This document shows, piece after piece, positions 8,942 to 17,577 of a stretch of 64,000 nucleotides of DNA. The stretch is from assembly GCF_003046295.1 (NCBI RefSeq), contig NZ_PZZN01000001.1, positions 372,001-436,000 of the forward strand. Reading direction: 5' to 3'. The notes beneath the pieces are model-generated. The model was not told where the DNA came from. It did not search any database and saw only the letters and a list, made by a program, of their open reading frames with translations. This DNA comes from Sphingomonas aerolata. Lineage in GTDB: Bacteria > Pseudomonadota > Alphaproteobacteria > Sphingomonadales > Sphingomonadaceae. The translations under genes were made by a program, and so were the position numbers. The first letter of the stretch is position 1; each line of letters opens with the position of its first letter.

Positions 8942-10809
8942 CCCGCACGCTCGCAATCCTGCTCGGTTGTGCGGCATTGCCGCTGCCCGCTCTGGCGGCA
9001 CCGATCGCCGACAGCGGTACGGGCGATGCCCGACTCGTTGCCGGTGCACCGACCGCCGAACAGATTCCCGATCAGCTCGATCCGGCGCAGCGTGACGCCT
9101 ATCGCGCGGTCTTCGGCGCGATCCGCGACGGCAAATGGACCGATGCGCAGATCCAGCTTGATACCATGAAGCCCGGCCCGCTCCATGCGATCGCGCGCGC
9201 CGAGATGTACATCGCCAAGGGATCGCCACGGATCGAGATGGCGCCGCTCGTCGCGCTGCTGAACGAGGCCCCCGAGCTGCCAGAGGCGGAACAGATTGCA
9301 CGCCTCGCCGCGGTCCGCGGTGCGGTCGATCTGCCTCCCCTGCCCGTCGCGCAGCGTTTGATCTGGCAGGACGGCGCACCGCGTCGGGTGCGCGCGAAGA
9401 GCCTCAAAGGCGATATGATCGCTGCCGACCTCGCGCTGAAGATGCAGCCTTACGTCAAGGCGGACATGGGCCGCGAGGCACAGTCGCTGCTCGACAGCAC
9501 GCCCGGGCTCACGCCCGAGACGCTGACCGAATGGCAGCAGAAGATCGCGTGGATTTATTTCCTCCAGGGTGACGACGCCAATGCGCGCGTGATGGCCGCC
9601 AAGGGCCAGGACGGTGTCGGCGAATGGGCGGTCCAGGCCCGCTGGGTCGGGGCGCTGGCTGCGTGGCGACAGAATGACTGTGCCAACGCCGGCACGGGGT
9701 TCGAAGGCGTCGCGGCACGCGCGGGCGATGTCGACCTGCGCGCGGCGGCGCTCTACTGGGCGTCGCGCGCCGACATGGTCTGCGCACGTCCCGACAAGAT
9801 CCAGGGTCGGCTGAAGGCTGCGGCGCAGTTCGGCGAAAGCTTCTACGGCCAGCTCGCACGCCAGCAGCTCGCGATGGCCGATCCCGCGCGGGTCGGCGGC
9901 AGCGGTCCAGGCGGCGTGGTAGCTCGCGACTGGAAGGTCGTCGAGAAGCGCCCCAATGTCCGCGTCGCAGCCGCGCTCGTCGAGGTCGGCGAGACCGATC
10001 TGGCCGATACCGTCATCCGCCAGCAGGCGAAGATCGGCGATCCCCGCGAATTCCGCAATCTCGTCCGGGTCGCAGAGGCGCTCAGCCTGCCCGCCACGAC
10101 CGTCTGGCTCGCGCATAATTGCCCGCAGGGGATCACCACCGCGGCCGAGGCGCGCTATCCGACGCCGAACTGGACGCCTGACAGCGGCTGGCACATCGAC
10201 AAGGCGCTAGTCTACGCGCACACGCTCGAGGAATCGCGCTTCCGCAACACGGTGCGCAGCCCCGCGGGTGCTTACGGCCTGATGCAGATCATGCCCGCGG
10301 CGGCGACCGATTTCGCGCGCGAACGCGGCACGTCGATCGACCTCAAGGCGCTGACCAAACCGTCGACAAACATGGACATCGGCCAGCGGCATCTCGAACG
10401 GCTGCGCGACATGGCCGGCGTTACCGGGGGGCTGCTGCCCAAGGTGATCGCAGCCTATAATGCGGGCCCGCGCCCGGTCGGCGACTGGAACGCAATCGTC
10501 CACGATAATGGCGATCCGCTGCTGTATATCGAGAGCATTCCCTATTGGGAGACGCGCGGTTACGTCACCACCGTGCTGCGCAACTACTGGATGTACGAGG
10601 CGCAGGGTGGGCGGAAGGCCTCGACCAGCCGCAACGCACTGGCGCAGGGCATGTGGCCGCGGTTCCCCGGCCTGCCCGGCGCGACCGCGATCCGCATGAA
10701 CGCCCGGCCCAATGCACGCGCGAGCGCGAGCCTCACCGCGCATCAGCCGATGATCGCGGTCAACGCCAGCGTCGGTGCGCAATCCTCCACCGTCACACGC
10801 GCGGACTGA
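8938..10809 (+). CDS. Soluble-type lytic murein transglycosylase
   Basis: A 623-residue periplasmic enzyme that cleaves peptidoglycan with formation of 1,6-anhydroMurNAc. It has a signal peptide (MTRTLAILLGCAALPLPALAA), a long alpha-helical solenoid as in Slt70, and a C-terminal SLT domain. That domain has the catalytic Glu in HTLEESRF (about E432), then AYGLMQIMP and VIAAYNAGPRPV. The start codon overlaps the UDG-like stop, so the two are coupled. A low-complexity C-terminal tail follows the domain. Confidence 0.94.
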   Translation: MTRTLAILLGCAALPLPALAAPIADSGTGDARLVAGAPTAEQIPDQLDPAQRDAYRAVFGAIRDGKWTDAQIQLDTMKPGPLHAIARAEMYIAKGSPRIEMAPLVALLNEAPELPEAEQIARLAAVRGAVDLPPLPVAQRLIWQDGAPRRVRAKSLKGDMIAADLALKMQPYVKADMGREAQSLLDSTPGLTPETLTEWQQKIAWIYFLQGDDANARVMAAKGQDGVGEWAVQARWVGALAAWRQNDCANAGTGFEGVAARAGDVDLRAAALYWASRADMVCARPDKIQGRLKAAAQFGESFYGQLARQQLAMADPARVGGSGPGGVVARDWKVVEKRPNVRVAAALVEVGETDLADTVIRQQAKIGDPREFRNLVRVAEALSLPATTVWLAHNCPQGITTAAEARYPTPNWTPDSGWHIDKALVYAHTLEESRFRNTVRSPAGAYGLMQIMPAAATDFARERGTSIDLKALTKPSTNMDIGQRHLERLRDMAGVTGGLLPKVIAAYNAGPRPVGDWNAIVHDNGDPLLYIESIPYWETRGYVTTVLRNYWMYEAQGGRKASTSRNALAQGMWPRFPGLPGATAIRMNARPNARASASLTAHQPMIAVNASVGAQSSTVTRAD

Positions 10810-10815
10810 TCGTTT

Positions 10816-11343
10816 ATGCCAATCGACGAAAGCCGGACCTTCCTGCCGGTCCGGATCGCCGTGCTGACGGTGTCCGACACGCGCGGACTGGCCGAGGATC
10901 GCTCGGGCGATACGCTCGTCGCACGACTGGCAGAGGCAGGGCATGTGCTCGCCGACCGCCGGATCGAGAAGGATGACGTCGAGACGATCGTCGCCCGCCT
11001 CCACGCCTGGATCGATGATCCGGCGGTCGATTGCGTCATCACCACGGGCGGCACCGGCGTCACCGGCCGCGACGTGACGCCCGAGGCGGTCGAGCGCGTC
11101 GCCGAAAAGATGATCCCCGGGTTCGGCGAGCTGTTCCGGATGCTCAGCTACAAGACGATCGGCACGTCGACGGTGCAGTCGCGGGCCTGCGCCTGTGTCG
11201 CGCACGGCACCTATATCTTCGCGCTGCCGGGTTCGACCGGCGCTGTGAAGGACGGGTGGGACGGGATCCTGCGCGACCAGCTCGACAGCCGTCACCGGCC
11301 CTGCAACTTCGTCGAACTGATGCCGCGCCTGCTCGAGCGCTGA
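10816..11343 (+). CDS. moaB: Molybdenum cofactor biosynthesis protein MoaB
   Basis: A 175-residue MogA/MoaB-type protein of molybdopterin adenylylation. Signatures are [17 protein letters not shown] near the N-terminus, [17 protein letters not shown] in the centre and [17 protein letters not shown] near the C-terminus. It starts six bases after the transglycosylase stop, which suggests co-transcription. The window also holds a molybdoenzyme-type 2Fe-2S subunit (38636), but no functional link can be shown. Confidence 0.94.
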   Translation: MPIDESRTFLPVRIAVLTVSDTRGLAEDRSGDTLVARLAEAGHVLADRRIEKDDVETIVARLHAWIDDPAVDCVITTGGTGVTGRDVTPEAVERVAEKMIPGFGELFRMLSYKTIGTSTVQSRACACVAHGTYIFALPGSTGAVKDGWDGILRDQLDSRHRPCNFVELMPRLLER

Positions 11344-11564
11344 CCGCGCACGTCGACGGGCCATGTTTCGGCATCGATTCCCAACTGATGGCGCGATTTC
11401 CGCTGGGCGTGGATCGTGCCGATCGCCGCTGCGGGCAAAAAGACGAGGTTTTAGAGCGCAGAAGCGAAGTGTCTTAGTGTAGTAGTCAACTGGCACGCCA
11501 GATGCATTGGTCTTCATGCCGCCCCCGGGCGGCTCGACCTCATCTTCTGGAAGGACACACCGTC

Positions 11565-11849
11565 ATGCCCGCTCTGCCAACCACGCGCACGCTCGGCCGC
11601 ACCGTCACCCTCATCACGATCGCCATCGCCACGGCCGCCAGCCCGACGATCGCGAACGCCGCTCCGCGGGGAAGCGCGACACAGGCCCAGATGACGACGC
11701 TGAAATATGATGCGAAGTCGCGCAAATATTGCCTGACCGAACCCGCGGTCACCGGCACCCGCATCGACCGGATCACCTGCCGCACCGCATCCGCCTGGGC
11801 CGCGTCGGGCCTCAACATGCCGAAGGAGTTGATCCTCGCCCAGAAATGA
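11565..11849 (+). CDS. Small exported protein of unknown function
   Basis: A 94-residue protein with a clear signal peptide ending near ANA-AP. The short mature part has two cysteines (KYCLTE and RITCRTA), which could form a periplasmic disulfide, and ends with WAASGLNMPKEL. The start at 11565 is chosen because GGAAGGA lies just upstream and the hydrophobic segment begins soon after. The 221 bases between moaB and this gene hold no other gene. I do not recognise the family. Confidence 0.75.
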   Translation: MPALPTTRTLGRTVTLITIAIATAASPTIANAAPRGSATQAQMTTLKYDAKSRKYCLTEPAVTGTRIDRITCRTASAWAASGLNMPKELILAQK

Positions 11850-11858
11850 TCGTGGCGT

Positions 11859-12041
11859 TCAGCCTCTCGCGGCGTGGATCAGATCGACGAGCTGCTTGTT
11901 GATCGCCGCGCCGTGGAGGTGGAGATGCACCGCGTCATACCCCTCGCGACGCAATCGCTGGCGCAGACCGTTGACCGAATCGCACTCGCCGGACCGCGCA
12001 AGTTCGAAGGCCCGCTCCACCGTCGTCAGATTCTCTGCCAT
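11859..12041 (-). CDS. Small conserved-looking protein of unknown function
   Basis: A 60-residue charged, helical protein (MAENLTTVERAFELARSGEC, then LRQRLRREGYDAVHLHLHG and a hydrophobic VDLIHAARG end). The periodic charged pattern and normal codon use argue for a real gene. ATG at 12041 is preferred over an in-frame TTG 18 bases upstream. It converges on the exported protein gene with ten bases between stops. Confidence 0.6.
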   Translation of the reverse strand: MAENLTTVERAFELARSGECDSVNGLRQRLRREGYDAVHLHLHGAAINKQLVDLIHAARG

Positions 12042-12194
12042 GCCCCGTTCTACGCGCAAAACCGCCCCGCGACCATCCGCGGCGCCTTACCCGGCCTGCC
12101 GCGCTTCCGGTTAACGTCCTGTCAGCATTCCCGCGCGATACCAGGCAGGTACCGGCCCGTCGACGACGACGGGCGGCAAGGGGGAAGTATCAGT

Positions 12195-12917
12195 ATGCGT
12201 AAAATCTACCTGCTCGCGCTCGTCGCAGCCGGGACGGCCGCCACGCCGGTCGTGGCGCAGTCGTCCGACGGCCGGACCTATGACGGTCGCGCCTATGATC
12301 GATTCGACCGCGATTCGCGCGGCAATCCGGCGAGCCAGGTGTCGGGCCTGCGGGTCGAACCGCGGATCGGCTATGAACGCGTCATTTCCGAGCTGAACGT
12401 CGACACGGCGACCGACTCGGCAAATGTCCGCGTCGGCAAGAGCGGCGTCACCTATGGCGGCGAGGTCGGCTATGACGCGCAGGTCAATGTCAGCGCGGTG
12501 CTCGGCGTCTATGCCGGTCTCGAAGGGTCGAGCGCGAAGGAGTGCGAGAACGACATCGTGAGCGTGGGCGATCGCACCTGCATCGCCGCGAACCGCAACA
12601 TCGCCGTCGGCGCCCGCGGCGGGTATCTCCTGTCCCCGACGACGCTTCTCTATGTGAAGGGCGGCTTTTCGAGTGGCCGGCTGCGCCTGAGCAACCGCAA
12701 CGCGACGGTTGAGGAAAACAACGTCGCGGGATCCGACTCGCTCAGCGGCTTCCACGCGGGGGCCGGTATCCAGACCGCGTTCTCGTCGCGCTTCTACGGC
12801 AAGCTCGAGTACGTCTACACCGATTATAACGGCTATGAGGCGAACGACGGCACGACCAAGACCAGCCTCGATTTCAGCCGCCACCAGGCGATCGCGGGGT
12901 TCGGCGTCAGGTTCTGA
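12195..12917 (+). CDS. Outer membrane beta-barrel protein
   Basis: A 240-residue protein with a signal peptide (MRKIYLLALVAAGTAATPVVAQ). It ends in the outer-membrane-type sequence AIAGFGVRF with a terminal Phe, and alternating aromatic strands such as RFYGKLEYVYTDYNGYE. This pattern is typical of small OmpA/Omp25-like barrels. Two cysteines (ECEND and RTCIA) could form a loop disulfide. The open frame extends upstream but only the ATG at 12195 gives a signal peptide. A strong terminator follows. Confidence 0.85.
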   Translation: MRKIYLLALVAAGTAATPVVAQSSDGRTYDGRAYDRFDRDSRGNPASQVSGLRVEPRIGYERVISELNVDTATDSANVRVGKSGVTYGGEVGYDAQVNVSAVLGVYAGLEGSSAKECENDIVSVGDRTCIAANRNIAVGARGGYLLSPTTLLYVKGGFSSGRLRLSNRNATVEENNVAGSDSLSGFHAGAGIQTAFSSRFYGKLEYVYTDYNGYEANDGTTKTSLDFSRHQAIAGFGVRF

Positions 12918-12933
12918 ACGCGCATGACGACAC

Positions 12934-12970
12934 CGGGCGGCGTCGGGGACGCCGCCCGTTTGTTCTTTAT
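12934..12970 (+). terminator. Intrinsic terminator after outer membrane protein gene
   Basis: CGGGCGGCGTC (12934-12944) pairs perfectly with GACGCCGCCCG (12948-12958) around a three-base loop, followed by TTTGTTCTTTATT. Confidence 0.93.
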
Positions 12971-12999
12971 TCGTTCCTCGCCCAATGCTAGTATCGGGG

Positions 13000-14070
13000 A
13001 TGACCAGACCCCGCCCGGTACGCGGCGCGACGCTGAACGGCGAGAGCACGCGCTTCAACCTTCCGCAGACCGAAGCGGACGGCGACTGGCTTGATGCGCG
13101 CGATGCGATCGACGGCGCGGCACCCCGGCTGCGGACGACGGTCACGGTCGAGCGGGCCAGGACGATCATCAGTCGCAATGCGTCGCCCGACATCCCCTTC
13201 GACCGTTCGATCAATCCCTATCGCGGTTGCGAGCATGGCTGCATCTACTGCTTTGCCCGACCGAGCCACGCGTTTCACGATCTGTCGCCCGGCCTCGATT
13301 TCGAAAGCCGGCTCTTCGCCAAGCCCGACGCCGCCGCGCTGCTCCGGGCCGAGCTGGCGAAACCGGGGTACAGCGCGCGGCCGATGGCGCTGGGGACCAA
13401 CACCGATCCCTATCAGCCGATCGAAGCCGACTGGCGGATCACTCGCGGCATCATCGAGGTGCTGGCCGAGACCAACCACCCGCTGACGATCACGACCAAG
13501 TCGGATCGCGTCATCCGCGATCTCGATCTGCTCGCCCCGATGGCGGCAAAGGGTCTGGCCGCGGTCGCGATGTCGATCACGTCGCTCGATCCGAAGATCG
13601 CGGCAACGCTCGAACCCCGCGCGCCGCATCCCGAGCGACGGCTTGCGGCGGTCAGCGCGCTCGCGGCGGCGGGCGTGCCGGTCTATGTCTCGATCGCGCC
13701 GGTAATCCCCGCGATCACGGATCACGAGATCGAACATCTGATCGCGCGCGCCGCACAGGCCGGTGCGCGTTTTGCGTTCTTCATCCCGGTCCGCCTGCCC
13801 TGGGAAGTCGCGCCGCTGTTCCGTGCGTGGCTGGACGCGCATTTTCCCGATCGCGCCGGCAAAGTCATGGCGACGATCCAGTCGATCCGCGGCGGACGCG
13901 ACAATGATCCGGGGTTCGGCAGCCGGATGAAGGGGCAAGGCCCCTGGGCGGACCTGCTCAAGACGAGGTTCGATATTGCCGTGCGGAAGCACGGACTTAA
14001 CGCGGAACGGGTCGGATTGCGGTGTGACCTGTTCCGCGCGCCACAGGGGCCGCAGGGGGAGTTATTCTGA
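13000..14070 (+). CDS. PA0069-family radical SAM protein
   Basis: A protein of about 356 residues with the radical SAM cluster motif CEHGCIYC (Cys 77, 81, 84). The context FDRSINPYRGCEHGC and LGTNTDPYQPIE is typical of the SplB-like/PA0069 family. This suggests a cluster-based SAM radical reaction, substrate unknown. Starts at 12985 and 13000 are both possible; 13000 is preferred by analogy with the MTRP-type N-terminus. The terminator of the preceding gene ends shortly before it, so it needs its own promoter. Confidence 0.9.
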   Translation: MTRPRPVRGATLNGESTRFNLPQTEADGDWLDARDAIDGAAPRLRTTVTVERARTIISRNASPDIPFDRSINPYRGCEHGCIYCFARPSHAFHDLSPGLDFESRLFAKPDAAALLRAELAKPGYSARPMALGTNTDPYQPIEADWRITRGIIEVLAETNHPLTITTKSDRVIRDLDLLAPMAAKGLAAVAMSITSLDPKIAATLEPRAPHPERRLAAVSALAAAGVPVYVSIAPVIPAITDHEIEHLIARAAQAGARFAFFIPVRLPWEVAPLFRAWLDAHFPDRAGKVMATIQSIRGGRDNDPGFGSRMKGQGPWADLLKTRFDIAVRKHGLNAERVGLRCDLFRAPQGPQGELF

Positions 14071-14102
14071 TCCAGGCCCCGGCTTGATTGCGGCCCCCGT
14101 GA

Positions 14103-14258
14103 TCAGATCAGGCGCAGCGCCTGATCCAGTTGCTCGCGATAATATCGTTCGAGGTCGCGGTGCATCTGCGCGACCGCGGGGTTCGGTGCGATGCGCGCGA
14201 GTACGGCCTGGTCGTCCATGAAGCGTTCGAGCTTGGCTGGTCGCACCGGAAATTCCAT
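14103..14258 (-). CDS. Small protein of unknown function (51 residues)
   Basis: An ORF starting MEFPVRPAKLERFMDDQAVL and ending LERYYREQLDQALRLI. It has an AGGAT-like ribosome site, an amphipathic helical C-terminal half and normal codon use. It converges on the radical SAM gene with 32 bases between stops. No function recognised. Confidence 0.6.
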   Translation of the reverse strand: MEFPVRPAKLERFMDDQAVLARIAPNPAVAQMHRDLERYYREQLDQALRLI

Positions 14259-14373
14259 CCGCCGATCCTGCGCTCAACTCATTACCAGTGTATATCCATA
14301 ATGCGTCGAAAACAGATCAATCTCGGATAGTTACCCGTCATGCGGCCGGATCGACGATGTCATGATCCAGCCC

Positions 14374-15036
14374 TTATTCGCGGCCAAGCCGCCAGCGACC
14401 AGGACCGTCGGCCGTAAGCTCAACACCGTCATAATCCACAATCGCATGCCGCGCTGCGTCCACGCGGTGGTCGCGGCCATGCGTTGCCGTGATGACGACG
14501 ACATCGGATCCCGCGGCATCGGCTGCCGCAATACCTGCCGGTGCATCCTCGAAGACAAGACAGTCGGATGCCGGTACACCCAGACGCTCGGCGGCCAGCA
14601 GGAAACAGTCGGGCGCGGGCTTGCCGTTTGCGACGTCCTCGGCCGCGATGAACTGCGCCGGGATCGCCAGACCCGCGGCGGCAAGACGCCGCTCGGCCAG
14701 CGCGCGCGGTGCCGAGGTCACGATCGTCCAGCGCCAGGCCGGCAGTGTCGCGAGGAAATCAGCCGCACCACGGATCGGGGTAATGTCTTCGACATCCTCC
14801 ATCTCGGCGGCGGTGATCGCCGCCGCTTCGACGACCGGGTCGACGCCGGGCAGACCCAGCCGCCGAACCGTCTCGACCGACTGAACGCCGTGAATCGTCG
14901 GCAGGAAGGTCGCGACATCCAGGCCATGCGCGATCGCCCATTTGGTCCAGGTACGCTCGGCCGACGCGATCGACGTCAGGATCGTTCCGTCCATGTCGAA
15001 CAGGAAGGCGGCGTAGCTGCGGGTCGGCAGGGTCAT
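14374..15036 (-). CDS. HAD-superfamily (subfamily IA) phosphatase
   Basis: A 220-residue haloacid-dehalogenase-type hydrolase. Motif I is FDMDGT with the nucleophile D14 and the acid/base D16; motif II is IVTSAP; the Lys motif is GKPAPD; motif III is VFEDAPAGI. The cap region lies between motifs I and II. It resembles sugar-phosphate or glycerol-phosphate phosphatases, but the substrate is not determinable. It is transcribed away from csbD, whose terminator lies between them. Confidence 0.92.
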   Translation of the reverse strand: MTLPTRSYAAFLFDMDGTILTSIASAERTWTKWAIAHGLDVATFLPTIHGVQSVETVRRLGLPGVDPVVEAAAITAAEMEDVEDITPIRGAADFLATLPAWRWTIVTSAPRALAERRLAAAGLAIPAQFIAAEDVANGKPAPDCFLLAAERLGVPASDCLVFEDAPAGIAAADAAGSDVVVITATHGRDHRVDAARHAIVDYDGVELTADGPGRWRLGRE

Positions 15037-15113
15037 GGAGTATCTCGCTTAATCATTTGGCTGTCCTGGTCGGCAGCGACACCATTACCAGGTCCCGCGC
15101 AGCGCGCGACGGC

Positions 15114-15153
15114 GACGCCAAAGAAAAGGCCGCTCCGGTTTCCCGAAGCGGCC
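15114..15153 (-). terminator. Intrinsic terminator after csbD-like gene
   Basis: On the minus strand GGCCGCTTCGG pairs with CCGGAGCGGCC around a short loop (15128-15153), followed by TTTTCTTT (plus-strand A-rich 15121-15127). Confidence 0.9.
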
Positions 15154-15177
15154 ATATTTCTGTCATCAAGCCTAAGC

Positions 15178-15360
15178 TTAGATATCGTCGCCGAGTGCGC
15201 CCTTGACGCTGCCCTTGACGTTCTGCGCGGTACCCTTGGCCTGCTGTGCTTCGCCCTCTGCGACCATACGGTCGTTGTCGGTCGCCTTGCCTACGGCTTC
15301 CTTGACGTTGCCTGCGACCTTGTTGCCTGCGGCTGCGACCTTATCGGTGAATTCGCCCAT
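15178..15360 (-). CDS. CsbD-family stress protein
   Basis: A 60-residue hydrophilic helical protein of the CsbD type: MGEFTDKVAAAGNKVAGNVK, then KATDNDRMVAEGEAQQAKG. Such proteins are general-stress-induced; their molecular job is unknown. The start at 15360 has GGAGG five bases upstream. A sigma-EcfG promoter lies 61 bases upstream and a terminator just downstream, so it is probably a monocistronic general-stress-response gene. Confidence 0.9.
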   Translation of the reverse strand: MGEFTDKVAAAGNKVAGNVKEAVGKATDNDRMVAEGEAQQAKGTAQNVKGSVKGALGDDI

Positions 15361-15420
15361 GAGAGCCTCCACTATGTTGTGCGATACGCCAATCGTACCG
15401 CTCTGAACTTGTGAGACTAT

Positions 15421-15445
15421 AACGGCCGTCTTTATCGAGGGTTCC
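15421..15445 (-). promoter_or_regulatory. Sigma-EcfG (general stress response) promoter of csbD-like gene
   Basis: On the minus strand the sequence reads GGAAC, 16 bases, CGTT, an exact match to the alphaproteobacterial EcfG consensus. The CGTT element is 61 bases upstream of the start codon. It also lies 20 bases downstream of the thiSG stop. Confidence 0.85.
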
Positions 15446-15465
15446 GTGACGTTTGCGTCATGGTG

Positions 15466-16473
15466 TCAGATCAGGCCGGCAAGCGGGCTCGAGGGATCGG
15501 CATAACGCCGCTGCCCCATCCGCCCCGCGCGATAGGCAAGCCGCCCCGATTCGACCGCGGCCTTCATCGCCGCCGCCATCATCAGCGGATCCTTCGCCTC
15601 GGCGATCGCGGTGTTCATCAGCACGCCGTCGCAGCCAAGCTCCATCGCCACCGCCGCATCCGACGCGGTGCCGACGCCCGCATCGACGAGCACGGGCACC
15701 CCTGCCCCCTCGACGATCAGCCGGATCGTCACGCGATTCTGAATGCCAAGCCCGGAGCCGATCGGCGCACCCAGCGGCATAATCGCGACCGCACCCGCAT
15801 TCTCCAGCCGCTTGGTCGCGATCGGATCGTCGACGCAATAGACCATCGGCTTGAAACCCTCGTTCGCCAGGATCTCGGTCGCGCGCAGCGTCTCGACCAT
15901 GTCGGGATAAAGCGTCTTCGCCTCGCCGAGCACCTCGAGCTTCACCAGTTCCCAGCCGCCCGCCTCGCGTGCCAGCCGCAGCGTCCGGATCGCCGATTCG
16001 GCATCGAAACAGCCCGCGGTGTTGGGCAGGTAGGTGATCTTCTTCGGATCGATGAAGTCGGTCAGCATCGGCGCATTGCGATCCGACACGTTGACGCGGC
16101 GCACGGCGACGGTGACGATCTCTGCCCCCGAGGCCTCGACCGCGGCGGCGTTCTGCGCGAAATCCTTGTACTTGCCGGTGCCGACGATCAGCCGCGAGCG
16201 GAAGGTGCGGCCGGCAACCGTCCAGCTGTCGGTGTTGATCGCCGCGGCATGATCGCCGCCGCCGACGAAGTGCACGATCTCGAGGTCGTCGCCATCCTCG
16301 ACCATCACGTCCGCCAGCGTCGAACGCGGCACCACCTCCATATTGCGTTCGACTGCGATCTTTTCGGGGATGAGGCCCAGTTCGGTCGCGAGCCCTGCAA
16401 GGCTGAGGCCGGTGGAAACACGCTTGTGCTCGCCGTTCACGGTGATCGAGACGGTGCCGTCGGAGTGGGGCAT
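15466..16473 (-). CDS. thiG: ThiS-ThiG fusion: sulfur carrier protein / thiazole synthase
   Basis: A 335-residue fusion. Residues 1-73 are a ThiS-like ubiquitin fold ending in VHFVGGG; residues about 82-335 are the ThiG TIM barrel that builds the thiazole of thiamine. The barrel has the Schiff-base Lys in [10 protein letters not shown] (about K178), PNTAGC and [14 protein letters not shown]. Free ThiS needs an exposed C-terminal Gly-Gly for adenylation and thiocarboxylate formation, and here this is buried in the linker. Fusions of this type are known. No other thi gene and no TPP riboswitch is seen next to it. Confidence 0.94.
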   Translation of the reverse strand: MPHSDGTVSITVNGEHKRVSTGLSLAGLATELGLIPEKIAVERNMEVVPRSTLADVMVEDGDDLEIVHFVGGGDHAAAINTDSWTVAGRTFRSRLIVGTGKYKDFAQNAAAVEASGAEIVTVAVRRVNVSDRNAPMLTDFIDPKKITYLPNTAGCFDAESAIRTLRLAREAGGWELVKLEVLGEAKTLYPDMVETLRATEILANEGFKPMVYCVDDPIATKRLENAGAVAIMPLGAPIGSGLGIQNRVTIRLIVEGAGVPVLVDAGVGTASDAAVAMELGCDGVLMNTAIAEAKDPLMMAAAMKAAVESGRLAYRAGRMGQRRYADPSSPLAGLI

Positions 16474-16482
16474 GCAGAGTTT

Positions 16483-16560
16483 TCCGTTCGTTTCGACCGA
16501 AGTCAGGAAACCACCCGTCCGCTGCCGGTCTCATGTCTCGACTTCGCTCGACACGAACGG
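16483..16560. repeat. Inverted repeat (REP-like), thiSG-aroQ intergenic region
   Basis: CCGTTCGTTTCGACCGAAGTC (first 20 bases 16483-16502) is repeated inverted at 16540-16560 with two mismatches, around a 36-base loop. The core resembles palindromic intergenic repeats common in sphingomonads. Confidence 0.75.
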
Positions 16561-16615
16561 GTAAGGGGGGTGCATATAGAGGGTGGTTTGCCGCCCCTGC
16601 AACCAGGAGCAGCCT

Positions 16616-17074
16616 TTGCCCGCGACAGTCCCTGCCACCGTCCCTGCGACAATCTTCGTCCTGAACGGCCCCAACCTCAACTTGCTGGGGACGCGCGAGC
16701 CGGAGATTTACGGCGACGAGACGCTCGACGACATCGCCGGCCAGCTCGAGGACCGCGCGCGAGAACTCGACCTGACGATCGACATGCGCCAGTCGAATCA
16801 CGAAGGGCACCTCGTCGACTGGATCCAGGAGGCGCAGGCGCGCGGCGCGAAGGCCGTCATCCTCAATGCCGGCGCGTTCACGCATACCTCGGTCGCGGTC
16901 CATGACGCGATCAAGGGCGTGAAGACGCCGGTGATCGAAGTCCATCTTTCCAATCCCCACGCCCGCGAATCGTTCAGGCACGTCAGCCTGGTCGGACAGG
17001 CGGCGAAGGGAACGATCGCGGGTTTCGGCGCGCTTTCGTATCTGCTCGCGCTTGAAGCCGTCGCACGGTTCTGA
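16616..17074 (+). CDS. aroQ: Type II 3-dehydroquinate dehydratase
   Basis: AroQ makes 3-dehydroshikimate in the shikimate pathway. The 152-residue protein has [20 protein letters not shown] with the catalytic Tyr (about Y32), then [13 protein letters not shown] and [15 protein letters not shown] with the catalytic His and the flexible loop. The TTG at 16616 is preferred as start because AGGAG lies six bases upstream and the length then fits the family; an in-frame ATG at 16583 has no ribosome site. The N-terminal [11 protein letters not shown] is a small repeat. It is followed closely by accB. Confidence 0.94.
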   Translation: MPATVPATVPATIFVLNGPNLNLLGTREPEIYGDETLDDIAGQLEDRARELDLTIDMRQSNHEGHLVDWIQEAQARGAKAVILNAGAFTHTSVAVHDAIKGVKTPVIEVHLSNPHARESFRHVSLVGQAAKGTIAGFGALSYLLALEAVARF

Positions 17075-17088
17075 CAGGAGGCCCCGCC

Positions 17089-17577
17089 ATGACCGATACA
17101 CCAGAAACAACAGGCGCAATGCAGGTCGATGTGACCCTGGTGCGCCAGCTCGCCGAACTGCTCGACACCACGCAGCTGACCGAGATCGAAGTCGAGGACG
17201 GCTCGCGCCGGATCCGCGTCGCACGCAAGGCAGCGCAGGCCGCACCCGTCGCGCACTATGCCCCCGCCCCTGCGGCACCACCCGTCTCCGCACCGCTGGC
17301 GATCCCGCAGGCCGAGGTCGGCGCGTCCGCCCCGGCGATCAGCGCGAGCGCGGTCAAGTCGCCGATGGTCGGCACGGTTTATCTGGCCGCCAACCCCGAG
17401 GCGAAGCCGTTCTCGACCGTCGGCCAGAAGGTCAATGCGGGCGACACGCTGCTGATCATCGAGGCGATGAAGGTGATGAACACGATCGTCGCGCCCTCGG
17501 CCGGCACCGTCACCGCGATCCTCGTCGAGAACGGCCAGCCGGTCGAATTTGACCAGCCGCTGGTCGTGGTCGAATAA
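17089..17577 (+). CDS. accB: Acetyl-CoA carboxylase biotin carboxyl carrier protein
   Basis: A 162-residue BCCP subunit. An N-terminal helical part is joined by an Ala/Pro-rich linker (about 48-85) to a biotinyl domain with the biotin-accepting Lys in EAMKVMN (K128). It carries CO2 between biotin carboxylase and the carboxyltransferase in fatty-acid synthesis. The stop overlaps the accC start by one base (TAATG). Genes for the carboxyltransferase subunits are not in this window. Confidence 0.97.
   Translation: MTDTPETTGAMQVDVTLVRQLAELLDTTQLTEIEVEDGSRRIRVARKAAQAAPVAHYAPAPAAPPVSAPLAIPQAEVGASAPAISASAVKSPMVGTVYLAANPEAKPFSTVGQKVNAGDTLLIIEAMKVMNTIVAPSAGTVTAILVENGQPVEFDQPLVVVE

Noticed and set aside
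11874..12194. Upstream extension of the outer membrane protein frame
   Set aside because: It is antisense to the small minus-strand gene and would destroy the signal peptide at 12195.
16474..16615. TPP riboswitch upstream of thiSG
   Set aside because: The interval holds an inverted repeat, but no CTGAGA or related conserved TPP-aptamer motifs were found.
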